Assembly (NCBI GenBank): GCA_034927445.1
Contig: JAYFPZ010000045.1
Location: forward strand, 1-64,000
Length of the DNA stretch: 64,000 nucleotides
Source of the DNA: PHAA01 sp034927445
GTDB taxonomy: Bacteria > Bacillota > Syntrophomonadia > Syntrophomonadales > Syntrophomonadaceae
Direction: 5' to 3'
Part shown: positions 1-8,581 of the stretch, piece after piece
Numbering within the stretch: the stretch's first letter is position 1
Layout of the letters: each line of letters begins with the position of its first letter
Made by a program: the position numbers and the translations under genes
Notes under the pieces: model-generated
What the model was told of the DNA's origin: nothing
What the model saw: only the letters and a program-made list of their open reading frames with translations
Database searches by the model: none

Positions 1-41
1 AACTGGCTCAGAAAATCTGTGGAATTACGCCTAAAGAGTAA
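1..41 (+). CDS. 3' end of an upstream gene (partial)
   Basis: One reading frame enters from the left edge and stops with TAA at 39-41, giving only about 13 codons ending in ITPKE. It lies 14 bases before the next start, so it may share an operon with the small cysteine-rich protein that follows. Too little remains to name it; the other frames close nearby as well, so even its coding status is only probable. Confidence 0.35.
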   Translation, partial: LAQKICGITPKE

Positions 42-55
42 GCGGCGCCAAGGCT

Positions 56-361
56 ATGAAAATTGGGGTTAAATTCTGCGGCGGCTGCAATCCTTATATA
101 GATAGAAAGAATATTATCGATAAGGTAAAAAATTTGCTTCCACCCGGGGAATACACGTTTGAATACTTTGATTTTGATGGGTGTGACTTATTTGTTGTTA
201 TCAATGGATGTAGTCTGAGTTGTGCCAAATATGAAGAGGCTGAAAATGTGGTTACTGTTTGTGGTTTGAGAATCGACGGACAACAATATATCGAGGAAGA
301 TTTGCCTGTTGAAGTGGCGAGAAGGTTATTGGCGATGTCTCAGGTTCAGGATCGAAGTTAA
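56..361 (+). CDS. Small cysteine-containing protein, function unknown
   Basis: A 101-residue acidic soluble protein with no signal peptide or membrane segment. Near the N-terminus it has a Cys-Gly-Gly-Cys-Asn-Pro motif (residues 8-13) and further cysteines around 43-56 and 69, an arrangement that could bind a metal or undergo thiol chemistry. It is short and may follow the upstream partial gene as the last member of an operon, since a long regulatory gap comes after it. I do not recognise the family with confidence; the CGGC motif only loosely resembles CGGC-domain proteins. The ribosome site is weak (CAAGG three bases from the ATG), which lowers certainty about the start. Confidence 0.6.
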   Translation: MKIGVKFCGGCNPYIDRKNIIDKVKNLLPPGEYTFEYFDFDGCDLFVVINGCSLSCAKYEEAENVVTVCGLRIDGQQYIEEDLPVEVARRLLAMSQVQDRS

Positions 362-433
362 AAAATATTTATTAACTAATCCAGCAAAGGGGACTGTATT
401 TAAGAAAGTCCAGGGTGGAATTGTTTTAGAAAT

Positions 434-548
434 TAGGCTGCTGCAGTTGTATTAAAATTCGCATTAATAAAGTGGTTGAGTAAATATAAGTCAATGAAAT
501 ATGGTTTATGGCACGAATTTAGCAATGATAATAAAATGCAGCAGCCTA
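434..548. repeat. 12-bp perfect inverted repeat around a promoter
   Basis: The arms TAGGCTGCTGCA (434-445) and TGCAGCAGCCTA (537-548) are perfectly complementary and 91 bases apart. The right arm falls at the predicted start point of the sigma-54 promoter at 509-524, and the left arm is about 65 bases upstream of it. This could be a pair of activator half-sites, the ends of a small insertion, or a long-loop hairpin. The rest of the 362-797 gap is AT-rich and holds only a weak hairpin at 701-729 (CAGGGGTA with a near-complement) without a T tract. Confidence 0.5.
509..524 (+). promoter_or_regulatory. Candidate sigma-54 (-24/-12) promoter for hbd-crt-thlA
   Basis: TGGCACG (509-515), four bases, then TAGCA (520-524) matches the -24/-12 consensus with the invariant GG and GC exactly 12 bases apart; only one base of the TTGC box differs. 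It points toward hbd, 274 bases downstream, and a sigma-54-dependent activator is encoded just past the three enzyme genes. Confidence 0.6.
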
Positions 549-797
549 TTAACTTTAATTTGATGAGAGATTGATTAATTAGTGGAGGGGTATATTTAAT
601 AATCCTCAAATTTTGCGATAAATAACAAGAGATTTCGATTTAAATATGCAGAAATAACTCTCCTCTGAACAGCTGAATAAGCGCAAATGTATATTTTAAC
701 CAGGGGTACTATGCTGTATAATTCCCCTGATCAGAACCAATGCCAATACCTGTTATAAGATCATGATTAATTATTATTATATAGGAGGTATATTTTA

Positions 798-1646
798 ATG
801 GCTATTAACAAAATCGGAATGCTTGGCGCTGGGACAATGGGGCAGGGTATTGCTTGGGCCTTTGCTGCCGCCGGTAAGAAAGTGGTACTTTATGACATTA
901 AATATGAGTTTGTCGAAAGAGCTATACATAGTATTGGAAATAAGCTGGCCAAAGCAGAGGAAAAAGGTAAAGCTGCTCCTGGAACCAGGGATGCTGTAGT
1001 GGGTAATCTTATTGGAACGGAAAAATTTGAAGACCTGCAAGATGTCGATTTTATAGTTGAAGGTGTTTTTGAAAACATGGACGTCAAAAAAGACGTTTAC
1101 ACTAAATTGGATGCGCTGTTGGCTCCTGAAGTAATAATTGCCACCAATACATCATCCCTTTCCATTACTGAAATAGCCGCTATTTGCAAGAGAGCGGACA
1201 AAGTTGTCGGTATGCATTTTTTCAATCCGGCTAATGTTATGAAACTGGTCGAAGTTATACCTGCTCTGCAGACCTCGGAAGCAACTGTGCAAACCGTGCT
1301 GGATCTATCCAGGGAGATTGGCAAGAAACCGGTAACGGTTAAAGAAGGCCCTGGATTTGTGGTTAATCGTATTCTGGTTCCTACAATTAATGAAGCTTGT
1401 GCCATCCTTTATGAGGGATTAGCTACGGCTGAAGACATTGATACGGCTATGAAGTTTGGCGCTGGATGGCCCATGGGTCCCCTTGCTCTCAGTGATATGA
1501 TAGGTGGCGATATATGTCTGGCAGTTATGAATACCTTATATAATGAAACCGGAGATCCCAAGTATCGTCCCTCCGGCTTGTTAAAACAGTATGTTCGGGC
1601 CGGTTGGTTGGGAATGAAGACCAAGAAGGGTTTTTATAACTATTAA
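798..1646 (+). CDS. hbd: 3-hydroxybutyryl-CoA dehydrogenase
   Basis: Catalyses NAD(P)H-dependent interconversion of acetoacetyl-CoA and 3-hydroxybutyryl-CoA in the cytoplasm, the second step of the C4 route to crotonyl-/butyryl-CoA. The 282 residues match the normal length. The N-terminal Rossmann motif GAGTMGQGIA is at residues 10-19; the family signature around the catalytic His (GMHFFNPANVMKLVEV) lies near residue 137; the C-terminal helical domain with GPLALSD and GMKTKKGFY is intact. AGGAGG at 783-788 sets the ATG. It is the first gene of the block with crt and thlA, and the sigma-54-type promoter upstream suggests activator-dependent expression. Confidence 0.95.
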   Translation: MAINKIGMLGAGTMGQGIAWAFAAAGKKVVLYDIKYEFVERAIHSIGNKLAKAEEKGKAAPGTRDAVVGNLIGTEKFEDLQDVDFIVEGVFENMDVKKDVYTKLDALLAPEVIIATNTSSLSITEIAAICKRADKVVGMHFFNPANVMKLVEVIPALQTSEATVQTVLDLSREIGKKPVTVKEGPGFVVNRILVPTINEACAILYEGLATAEDIDTAMKFGAGWPMGPLALSDMIGGDICLAVMNTLYNETGDPKYRPSGLLKQYVRAGWLGMKTKKGFYNY

Positions 1647-1658
1647 TAATTAATAAAT

Positions 1659-1747
1659 ACCTGAATCCGTGATGCAACCCAACTAATAGCGCTGGAAAAA
1701 ACAAGCAAAACCGGTTTTCATTCATAAACGGGTATTCGGATTCAGGT
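1659..1747. repeat. Inverted repeat between hbd and crt
   Basis: Arms ACCTGAATCCG (1659-1669) and CGGATTCAGGT (1737-1747) are perfectly complementary, with a 12-bp palindrome AAAACCGGTTTT between them. It could be a long intercistronic hairpin affecting mRNA stability or a decayed small insertion. There is no T tract, so it is not a standard terminator. Confidence 0.5.
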
Positions 1748-1793
1748 GATCGCTTTAAGAGCAAAAATCAAACTTGATGGGAGAAAATAGTAA

Positions 1794-2576
1794 ATGGCTT
1801 TTGAAAATATTATCCTGGAAAAAGAAGATTATCTGGCAGTACTTTATATTAACCGTCCTTCCGCTCTTAATGCTCTAAACAAAGCTACACTTCAGGAAAT
1901 ACGACTGGCAATAAGTGATGTAGCAGAAGATAACTTAATTAAAGGATTAATTGTTACCGGTGCGGGTAACAAGGCTTTTGCGGCTGGTGCAGATATAGCT
2001 TACATGCAGTCCTTTTCAGCACTAGAAGGAAGGGCATTCGCCGCTTATGGAGAAAGCACCTTCCGTATGATTGAGCTAATGGAAAAGCCGGTTGTCGCTG
2101 CCGTTAACGGCTTTGCCCTGGGGGGTGGATGTGAACTGGCTATGGCGTGTGATATTAGATTGGCATCGGAAACGGCAATATTCGGTCAGCCGGAAGTAGG
2201 ACTTGGAGTTATTCCTGGCTTCGGAGGAACCCAGCGCCTTCCTCGTCTGATTGGTGAAGGTAGGGCCAAAGAACTTATTTATACCGGTGATTCCGTTAAT
2301 GCCGCTGATGCTTATCGCCTTGGGTTAGTTAATCACATCTACCCACAGAAAGAATTAATGGATCAGGCTAAAGAGCTGGTTAAGAAAATAGCTTCCAAGG
2401 CACCTTTAGCGGTCGGATATGCTAAGCACGCTATCGGACGGGGAATGCAGGTCGATCTTGATTCTTCTATGGTTATCGAATCTGATATGTTTGGCATGTG
2501 TACTTCAACGGCAGACCAAAAGGAAGGGATGAAGGCCTTTTTAGAGAAACGTAAACCAGTATTTCAAGCTAAATAA
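1794..2576 (+). CDS. crt: Enoyl-CoA hydratase / crotonase
   Basis: Reversible hydration of crotonyl-CoA to 3-hydroxybutyryl-CoA. The 260-residue protein is a standard crotonase-fold enzyme: the oxyanion-hole segment AFAAGADI is at about residues 61-68, the signature NGFALGGGCELAMACD at about 104-119, and the two expected catalytic glutamates fall in GGGCELA and GQPEVGLG. The ATG follows a GGGAGA ribosome site. It lies between hbd and thlA on the same strand, which supports a role in the four-carbon CoA pathway rather than in longer-chain oxidation. Confidence 0.94.
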   Translation: MAFENIILEKEDYLAVLYINRPSALNALNKATLQEIRLAISDVAEDNLIKGLIVTGAGNKAFAAGADIAYMQSFSALEGRAFAAYGESTFRMIELMEKPVVAAVNGFALGGGCELAMACDIRLASETAIFGQPEVGLGVIPGFGGTQRLPRLIGEGRAKELIYTGDSVNAADAYRLGLVNHIYPQKELMDQAKELVKKIASKAPLAVGYAKHAIGRGMQVDLDSSMVIESDMFGMCTSTADQKEGMKAFLEKRKPVFQAK

Positions 2577-2611
2577 AACTATTGCGGAATTATAATTGGA
2601 GGTTTTAATTT

Positions 2612-3820
2612 ATGAAATTAAATGAAGTTGTAATGGTAAGTGGCTGTAGAACGCCGATAGGAAAATTTCTGGGTCAGTTTAAAGATGTGCCTGCCAAGGA
2701 CTTGGCAGTAATAGCGGGCAAGGAAGCAATCAAGAGAGCGGGGATTCCTGCTGACATTATTGATGAAATTGTAATGGGTGAGGTTTACCAGGGAATGCAG
2801 AAGTCTTTGCCAGCACGTATTGTCGGTTTGGCATGTGGACTTCCTGAACGCAGTAATGCCTGTGTTGTAAATCAGAACTGTACCTCTGGAATGAGAGCCT
2901 TGGAAATTGCCAGTCGTAACATCATGGTAGGAGCGACAGATATAGCGCTGGTTGTGGGGGTTGAAAACATGACCCGGGCTCCCTATATGGTTCCCAGCGG
3001 AAGATCTGGTGCCAGAATGGGCGATACCAATATGATTGATTCATTGACCCATGATGCATTGGTGGATTCCTTGGTTCCGGGACACATGGGAATGACTGCT
3101 GAAAACGTTGCAGTCATGTATAACATTACTCGCGAACAATGTGATCAATTAGCTGTCAGAAGCCATCAAAATGCAATTAATGCAACTGATGCCGGCATCT
3201 TTAAGAGAGAAATCGTTCCGGTTGAAGTCAAAACCAGAAAAGGTGTAACGATTGTTGATACGGACGAACATCCTATTCGCGGATGTAGCATGGAAAGCAT
3301 TGGCAAACTAAAACCTGCATTTAAAAAAGACGGAGGCGTAGTTACCGCTGCCAACGCATCTGGAATTAATGATGGCGCATCTGCTGCTGTAATTATGTCC
3401 AAACAAAAAGCAGAAGAATTGGGAATAAAACCGCTTATGAAACTGACGGCTACAGTTGGAGTGGGTGTTGATCCGCAGATTATGGGCATTGGACCTGCGG
3501 AAGCAATTCCGGTCGCACTGGAAAAAGCCGGCTGGCAATTTGATGATGTTGATTACTGGGAACTGCATGAAGCATTTGCCCCACAATTCATTGGTTGTAA
3601 AATACGCCTAAAAGAAAAATATGGCTTGGACCTTTCTATGGATAAAGTAAATCACAATGGCTCAGGGATTGCACTGGGACATCCTATTGGATCAAGCGGA
3701 TTGCGTATAGTTATTTCTCTATATTACGAAATGGAAAGACTAGGACTTACCAAAGGTTGCGCTTCTACCTGCGTAGGAACCGGTCCTGCGATGGCTTCTC
3801 TGTGGACTCGGGAAATCTAA
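2612..3820 (+). CDS. thlA: Acetyl-CoA acetyltransferase (thiolase)
   Basis: Condenses two acetyl-CoA to acetoacetyl-CoA, or cleaves it in reverse, and so feeds hbd. The 402-residue length is normal. The nucleophilic cysteine lies in NQNCTSGMRALE near residue 90, the His of the GHP loop is in GIALGHPIGSSG near 352, and the second catalytic Cys is in CASTCVGTGPA near 385. GGAGG at 2598-2602 precedes the ATG. Only 35 bases separate it from crt. The acyl-CoA dehydrogenase and CoA-transferase needed for a full butyrate or crotonate pathway are not in the window. Confidence 0.94.
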   Translation: MKLNEVVMVSGCRTPIGKFLGQFKDVPAKDLAVIAGKEAIKRAGIPADIIDEIVMGEVYQGMQKSLPARIVGLACGLPERSNACVVNQNCTSGMRALEIASRNIMVGATDIALVVGVENMTRAPYMVPSGRSGARMGDTNMIDSLTHDALVDSLVPGHMGMTAENVAVMYNITREQCDQLAVRSHQNAINATDAGIFKREIVPVEVKTRKGVTIVDTDEHPIRGCSMESIGKLKPAFKKDGGVVTAANASGINDGASAAVIMSKQKAEELGIKPLMKLTATVGVGVDPQIMGIGPAEAIPVALEKAGWQFDDVDYWELHEAFAPQFIGCKIRLKEKYGLDLSMDKVNHNGSGIALGHPIGSSGLRIVISLYYEMERLGLTKGCASTCVGTGPAMASLWTREI

Positions 3821-3878
3821 TCTAAGAATAAGGTGTGCATTAAAGCCCCCTTAAGGTTTATCGCCACCTCGCCCAAAC

Positions 3879-3928
3879 CTCATGCACAGCTTGGGTCGCA
3901 CTCTGCGTTGACCCATCCTGTGCATGAG
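3879..3928. terminator. Strong hairpin after thlA
   Basis: CTCATGCACAG (3879-3889) pairs perfectly with CTGTGCATGAG (3918-3928), and an inner TGGGTC/GACCCA adds six more pairs. No U tract follows, so it may act as a terminator with help, or as an mRNA-end stabiliser for the enzyme operon. Confidence 0.55.
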
Positions 3929-4128
3929 TAAAAGCTACTACAAGTATTCTTGATTTATTGGAGCATTATTCCATTTACACAGTATGCGATACACTCCATG
4001 GAAGCAGTTCCATACTGATTTTTTTGTAGTTTGCCTTTTCTTTACGACTCGCAACCCGGGATGGCTGTTGTACCACGTTGTCATTATTATATGTCTCACC
4101 GTTTTTGCGGCGAGATGGAGGTGTGCTT

Positions 4129-6087
4129 ATGATTAATATTGACAGACAAGGTGAATTAAAGAATATTTGGAATGATTTTATCAATGAAAGGATAGAGAAT
4201 ACTGATCGTCTTCCTAGCTTTATATTGGAATCATGGAAGAGGTGTAAAAAGCTTAACGTCAACCCATACCAAAAGGCTGCCCCAATGGTAAGCCCAGATT
4301 TATTAGAAGAAAGAAAAAATAATAATCGACAGCTAATAGAAGTTGCTAATAAAACCATGGAGGATACTTACAACTTCATTAAAGGTTCAGAATTTATGTT
4401 TGGTTTATTTGACAAAGATGGCTATGCACTTAAAATTCTCGGAGATCAGGAAGTAATTGAACGTACCAAAGCAGGCAATTGGCAAGAAGGTTCCTGTTGG
4501 AATGAGCTTGGGGCTGGTACTAACGGGGTATCTCTGGCAATTATTGAAGATAGACCACTTCAAGTACGAGGTTTTGAACATTATTGTAGGTGTTCTCATT
4601 ATTGGGCATGTTCAGCTGCACCTATACATGACCTGAATGGTAATTTATTAGGGGTATTGGACTTAACGGGCAGATACGATTTAGTAAATCCGCATACTCT
4701 TGGTATAGTCGTCAGCGCGGCAAAATCAATCGAAAGAATGTTAGCCCTTAAAAATGTTCTGATCAAGTATCAAATTGCTAATAAATATCAAAATGTATGT
4801 CTCGATGTTATAGAAGAATGCCTATTGATCATAGAGCCTGATGGAACTATAAACCATATTAATATAAGTGCCGGCAATTTTTTTGAAATTGATAGTAGTA
4901 AATGTATAGGGATGAACTTGAATGCTATACTACCGGCAGACAATGATAGTTTATACAAGATTGTGTATAGCAAAGAAGACGTAACTGATAACGAAATTTC
5001 AATACTGCTTAATAATGGAAATAAAATTAGATGTATAATTTCTAAGCGAAATGTCATTATTGATAACCAGAAAATAGGTATTGTTATAACGTTTTACAAA
5101 ACAACCCGCATAAAAAAATTAGCCCGAAAATTTACCAGTGCAACCAAAACTTTTGATGATTTGATTGGAAGTGACATCCAATTTAAACAGACCATTAAAT
5201 TGGCTAAGGCTGGAGCCTTGGGGGATGCTAACATTCTAATACTTGGCGAGAGCGGAACCGGAAAAGATATGTTGGCACAGGCTATACACAATGCGAGTTC
5301 TTTCTCGGATGGGCCATTTGTAGCGATAAATTGTGCAGCGATACCACATGAGCTTATTGCTAGCGAGCTTTTTGGATACGCAGACGGAGTTTTTACAGGT
5401 GCAGTAAAGGGTGGCAAACCTGGAAAGATAGAACTTGCTGAAGGTGGAACCCTCTTCCTTGATGAGATAGGAGATATGCCACTAAATTTACAAACTACTC
5501 TTTTAAGGGTAATTGAAAATAAAACTTTTATGAGAGTTGGGGGCGATAGGGAGATACCAGTAGAAGAGCGAATTATAGCTGCAACGAATAAGAATTTATT
5601 ATATGAAATAAGCATCGGGAAATTTAGAGCTGACCTTTATTATAGGTTAAATATTGTATCAATTGAAATGCCTGCTTTAAGAGGCAGACCTAATGAGATA
5701 AAGCTGTTACTAGAGTATTTTATTAATAAAATGGCCAAAAAAATGGGAAAACCCCCGTTAAAAATATCAAAGCAAAAGTTTGAAAAACTTATGGCCTATA
5801 ATTGGCCAGGTAACGTTCGAGAACTAAGTAACCTGGTAGAAAGATCATATTATTTTGATATGGATGAACTAATATTGACCGAGTCTATAGCCAAATCAAA
5901 AAATATTTCACCAGATAAAGTATCATTAAACGCGAATAATGTTGAATCGTTTGAACGGAAGTTAATTGAAGAGCTTTTGGAACAAAATAATTATACCGTT
6001 ACTGAAGTTGCCAAAACAATGGGGCAATCACGCAGTACACTATATCGTAAAATGAGGAAGTATAATATTGTTGCCAAATATCAATAA
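4129..6087 (+). CDS. Sigma-54-dependent activator with GAF and PAS domains
   Basis: A 652-residue enhancer-binding protein of the AcoR/PrpR-like type. An N-terminal signal-sensing region with a GAF-like domain (about 60-210) is followed by a PAS-like segment (about 225-330), an AAA+ domain and a C-terminal Fis-type helix-turn-helix (VTEVAKTMGQSRSTLYRKM, near 625). The AAA+ domain has Walker A GESGTGKD and Walker B GGTLFLDEIGD. The sigma-54 contact loop reads GVFTGA rather than the usual GAFTGA. I chose the ATG at 4129, preceded by GGAGG, over an in-frame ATG 51 bases upstream. Its likely target is the promoter at 509-524; the effector is unknown, perhaps an acyl-CoA or a small alcohol or acid. 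Confidence 0.92.
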   Translation: MINIDRQGELKNIWNDFINERIENTDRLPSFILESWKRCKKLNVNPYQKAAPMVSPDLLEERKNNNRQLIEVANKTMEDTYNFIKGSEFMFGLFDKDGYALKILGDQEVIERTKAGNWQEGSCWNELGAGTNGVSLAIIEDRPLQVRGFEHYCRCSHYWACSAAPIHDLNGNLLGVLDLTGRYDLVNPHTLGIVVSAAKSIERMLALKNVLIKYQIANKYQNVCLDVIEECLLIIEPDGTINHINISAGNFFEIDSSKCIGMNLNAILPADNDSLYKIVYSKEDVTDNEISILLNNGNKIRCIISKRNVIIDNQKIGIVITFYKTTRIKKLARKFTSATKTFDDLIGSDIQFKQTIKLAKAGALGDANILILGESGTGKDMLAQAIHNASSFSDGPFVAINCAAIPHELIASELFGYADGVFTGAVKGGKPGKIELAEGGTLFLDEIGDMPLNLQTTLLRVIENKTFMRVGGDREIPVEERIIAATNKNLLYEISIGKFRADLYYRLNIVSIEMPALRGRPNEIKLLLEYFINKMAKKMGKPPLKISKQKFEKLMAYNWPGNVRELSNLVERSYYFDMDELILTESIAKSKNISPDKVSLNANNVESFERKLIEELLEQNNYTVTEVAKTMGQSRSTLYRKMRKYNIVAKYQ

Positions 6088-6334
6088 TGCTGACCATCAA
6101 TATCGGCCACCCATTGTTTCACCGCCAATATGAAAAAAGATAATTTGATAAACAAGACGGACAGGAATTTATATATACTTAGCGAAGAACAGCGGCAAGA
6201 ACAAGGTTATATTCAACTAATATTCAAAAATATTTGGATCACCGTCATAAGGCGCTGGAATCGGTCATGGTAATCAAATGCTGCCGAGAAAGTACTTTGG
6301 TTTATAAAGCGTCCAGTTTGAGGAATTGGCTTAC

Positions 6335-6643
6335 ATGAAAAGGGAAGAATTCTATGCCAGGGTTTATCAAATTGTAAAAATCATCCCGCCGGGCCAAGTT
6401 GCAACTTATGGCCAAATTGCCTGGATCATGGGCAGCCCTCAATGCTCCAGGAGGGTCGGGCAAGCCTTGTACCATGCTCCCCCTGAGGTAGACCTGCCCT
6501 GTCACCGGGTGGTAAACAGCAAGGGCAGGCTGGCGCCCCATTGGGCTGAACAGAAAGAATTATTGGCAAGAGAAAAGGTCGGTTTTAAAAACAACGGTTG
6601 CGTGGATTTGAAGAAATATTTGTGGCAGGTCTTTTCAGATTGA
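6335..6643 (+). CDS. MGMT-family protein with retained PCHRV cysteine (copy 1)
   Basis: A 102-residue stand-alone version of the DNA-binding and active-site domain of O6-alkylguanine-DNA alkyltransferases. It has the helix-turn-helix recognition segment SPQCSRRVGQAL and the active-site motif LPCHRVVNSKGRL. Alkyltransferase-like proteins usually replace this Cys with Trp, so this copy could still accept an alkyl group or could flip bases for nucleotide excision repair. GAGG at 6320-6323 favours the ATG at 6335 over a TTG at 6326. A close paralogue (roughly 70% identical by eye) sits at 29177-29476. The 238 bases upstream hold only a 47-codon unsupported ORF. Confidence 0.85.
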   Translation: MKREEFYARVYQIVKIIPPGQVATYGQIAWIMGSPQCSRRVGQALYHAPPEVDLPCHRVVNSKGRLAPHWAEQKELLAREKVGFKNNGCVDLKKYLWQVFSD

Positions 6644-6779
6644 TCATTGACCTGTCAACCTAAGTCAATTGAACCGTCTGGGGTTGATATTTTTAGATAG
6701 ACCGGCGGAGCCGTACCCTGGTTGAAAACTTTGCTCAGAGAATCAGCACGATACGCGTTATGCTTCAAACTACAAGAAT

Positions 6780-8189
6780 TTAGTTGCTTTTGGGCCGGAT
6801 TAGATCAATGATAATCCGGCCGTTATCATATTGAATAAAGGGGTTAAGTCTCGCCGCGGTCCTTTCGGCTTTATTGCTCGCCAATGCGCCCGTACGGAAT
6901 ACCGAAAGCAGAAGTCCGATAAGAAACATATTGGTAACCAGAGCTATCTTCCCGTAAGAGACAAGCGGCAGCGACAGCGGGGAAAACAGCATAAAACCTA
7001 GATTGGAAGCAATATATACGATAAATTGCAGGCTGAATGTTGCAACAATCGCGGTGGAAGTTAAAAAACCGAGTACGCTCTTCTGCTTCTGGCAAAGCAT
7101 AGCCGCGCGGATAATAAAAGCCGCGAATAAGGCAATGATGCCAAAAAGCGCTATCCATCCGAATCTGTAAGTCAAATAGGTCAACAAATAATCGGTATTA
7201 ATTTCAGGTAAAATGCGCGCCGCTAACATGTTGGAGGCATCTACCGGAATCCCATAACCGTTTACTGGCATACCGCCGCCGATAAACTGCGAATGGGACA
7301 AAATCCGGTGTACGGTGGTTCCCATATATCCCATTCCCTGCGGGTCAAGGGAGGGATTTAATGCGACTTGCAGCCTCTCAGCTCTATACCCTGCACCCAT
7401 CATAGTTATGAAAAAAGATGCCGACAAAACGGCGATAGTTGGAATATATATGATTAACAGGGCTGATCGTTTTCTCACATTGAACCAGCCCTTTACAACA
7501 GCGGCTGTCAGAATAATGAGGCAGGAAACAGCAAGCAAAAAAAGGACGGTTAAACTGGGAACCAGCATAGACAGGAGGGCGGGAATAATAAAAGCCGCCC
7601 CGCAGAGAATAAGGCCGCCATAGCCTTTATTTCTCATGCTGTAAACCAATCCGGCAAAGGCGGCTGGAAACAGCAGCAGCGGATAAATCGCATATATTAC
7701 TGCGCCTTTTACTTCTCCGGTAAAGAAACAAAAAACAAGTGTTATAGCACCGAGCGTGAAAAATACAATCCTGGGGTATTTGCCAATAATGGTAAAATCG
7801 GCGAAGTAGGCGGCCAACATCACGATGACGGCAATACCTGCCCATACCATCTGCTGCTCAAACCTCCACGCTCCGTCGAAAGTGGAATCTATAAAAAACT
7901 GAATCGCAAATCCTAAAAGAAGCATAGCGCCGGTCAGGGTAAGCAGGGTCCAATCAGGTTGCGGCCGGTGGACATGGTCAAGCTGCTCCCCTACCAGAAC
8001 AGGGTCTCCCATCTCGGTGAGGGCTTTGGCGGTTGCCGTTTCTTCATCAAGTCCCTCCTGCAGCAGGGCGTTCTTTTGATCGACTATGTGGTTCTCAATT
8101 TCCTCCAACACGATAGGCTGCGCCCTTTTCCACCGTATCTGCTGGCCTACAGTTTCTAAATACGCGGCAATTTTACCGGACTGTTGCAA
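6780..8189 (-). CDS. FtsW/RodA-like multipass membrane protein with PadR-linked N-terminal domain
   Basis: The N-terminal 80 residues carry the short helical domain (IRWKRA, HIVDQKNALL, MGDPVLVGEQLDHVHRP) typical of membrane proteins paired with PadR regulators. About ten hydrophobic segments follow with SEDS-family traits: a large extracytoplasmic loop, LPEINTDYLL and PLSLPLVSYGK near the end. The usual SYGGSS-type segment is altered to SYGKIA, so glycosyltransferase activity is doubtful. The longest reading starts at 8210 and overlaps padR by 38 bases; a TTG at 8189 after a GGGGGGTG ribosome-like site starts the domain at its usual point, and I prefer it. It probably works under PadR control in envelope maintenance or stress. 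Confidence 0.8.
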   Translation of the reverse strand: MQQSGKIAAYLETVGQQIRWKRAQPIVLEEIENHIVDQKNALLQEGLDEETATAKALTEMGDPVLVGEQLDHVHRPQPDWTLLTLTGAMLLLGFAIQFFIDSTFDGAWRFEQQMVWAGIAVIVMLAAYFADFTIIGKYPRIVFFTLGAITLVFCFFTGEVKGAVIYAIYPLLLFPAAFAGLVYSMRNKGYGGLILCGAAFIIPALLSMLVPSLTVLFLLAVSCLIILTAAVVKGWFNVRKRSALLIIYIPTIAVLSASFFITMMGAGYRAERLQVALNPSLDPQGMGYMGTTVHRILSHSQFIGGGMPVNGYGIPVDASNMLAARILPEINTDYLLTYLTYRFGWIALFGIIALFAAFIIRAAMLCQKQKSVLGFLTSTAIVATFSLQFIVYIASNLGFMLFSPLSLPLVSYGKIALVTNMFLIGLLLSVFRTGALASNKAERTAARLNPFIQYDNGRIIIDLIRPKSN

Positions 8190-8520
8190 AAGTTGCACCC
8201 CCCAGAACATTATTTACAGCAGAGGTATATAGCTGCCATTCCTCTTTTTTCGCATGCAAATAATTGCGGCCCTTGTTCGTGATGCTGTAGTATTTGCGTA
8301 CCCTTGCATTGCCGGCAGTCTTTTCGTAAGCGGCGACCAGCTCTTTTTGTTCCAAAGAATGGAGCAACGGATATAATGTTCCTGCTTTTAAAGCAAAAAC
8401 ATTTTTAGATTTCCGGTTCAAATCTTCAATTATTTGATAACCATACATATCCGCATCTTCCAGTAGTTTTAATATAAGCATGGCAGTACTTCCGGTCAGC
8501 AGACTTTTATCAACTGGCAT
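8173..8520 (-). CDS. PadR-family transcriptional repressor
   Basis: A 115-residue winged-helix protein. The N-terminal LTGSTAMLILKLLEDADMYG and TLYPLLHSLEQKEL segments are the classical PadR DNA-binding elements, and a short C-terminal helix would serve dimerisation. The gene lies directly upstream of and overlaps the FtsW-like gene, a recurrent PadR/membrane-protein arrangement. Two palindromes sit just upstream of its start at 8538-8558 and 8563-8581, so autoregulation of the pair is likely. Confidence 0.9.
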   Translation of the reverse strand: MPVDKSLLTGSTAMLILKLLEDADMYGYQIIEDLNRKSKNVFALKAGTLYPLLHSLEQKELVAAYEKTAGNARVRKYYSITNKGRNYLHAKKEEWQLYTSAVNNVLGGATFATVR

Positions 8521-8537
8521 AGTTTACCCTCCATAGA

Positions 8538-8581
8538 TATATAGATGATCTACATATAAGGATATATAGATAGTCTATATA
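8538..8581. promoter_or_regulatory. Tandem palindromes, probable PadR operator
   Basis: TATATAGATGATCTACATATA (8538-8558, imperfect dyad) is followed by a perfect one, TATATAGA-TAG-TCTATATA (8563-8581). Their centres are 24 bases apart and they lie 18-61 bases upstream of the padR start. The 224 bases from here to 8805 hold no convincing gene; the 63-codon ORF there lacks a ribosome site. Confidence 0.65.

Noticed and set aside
6131..6274. 47-codon ORF before MGMT-like copy 1
   Set aside because: No ribosome site and no recognisable sequence.
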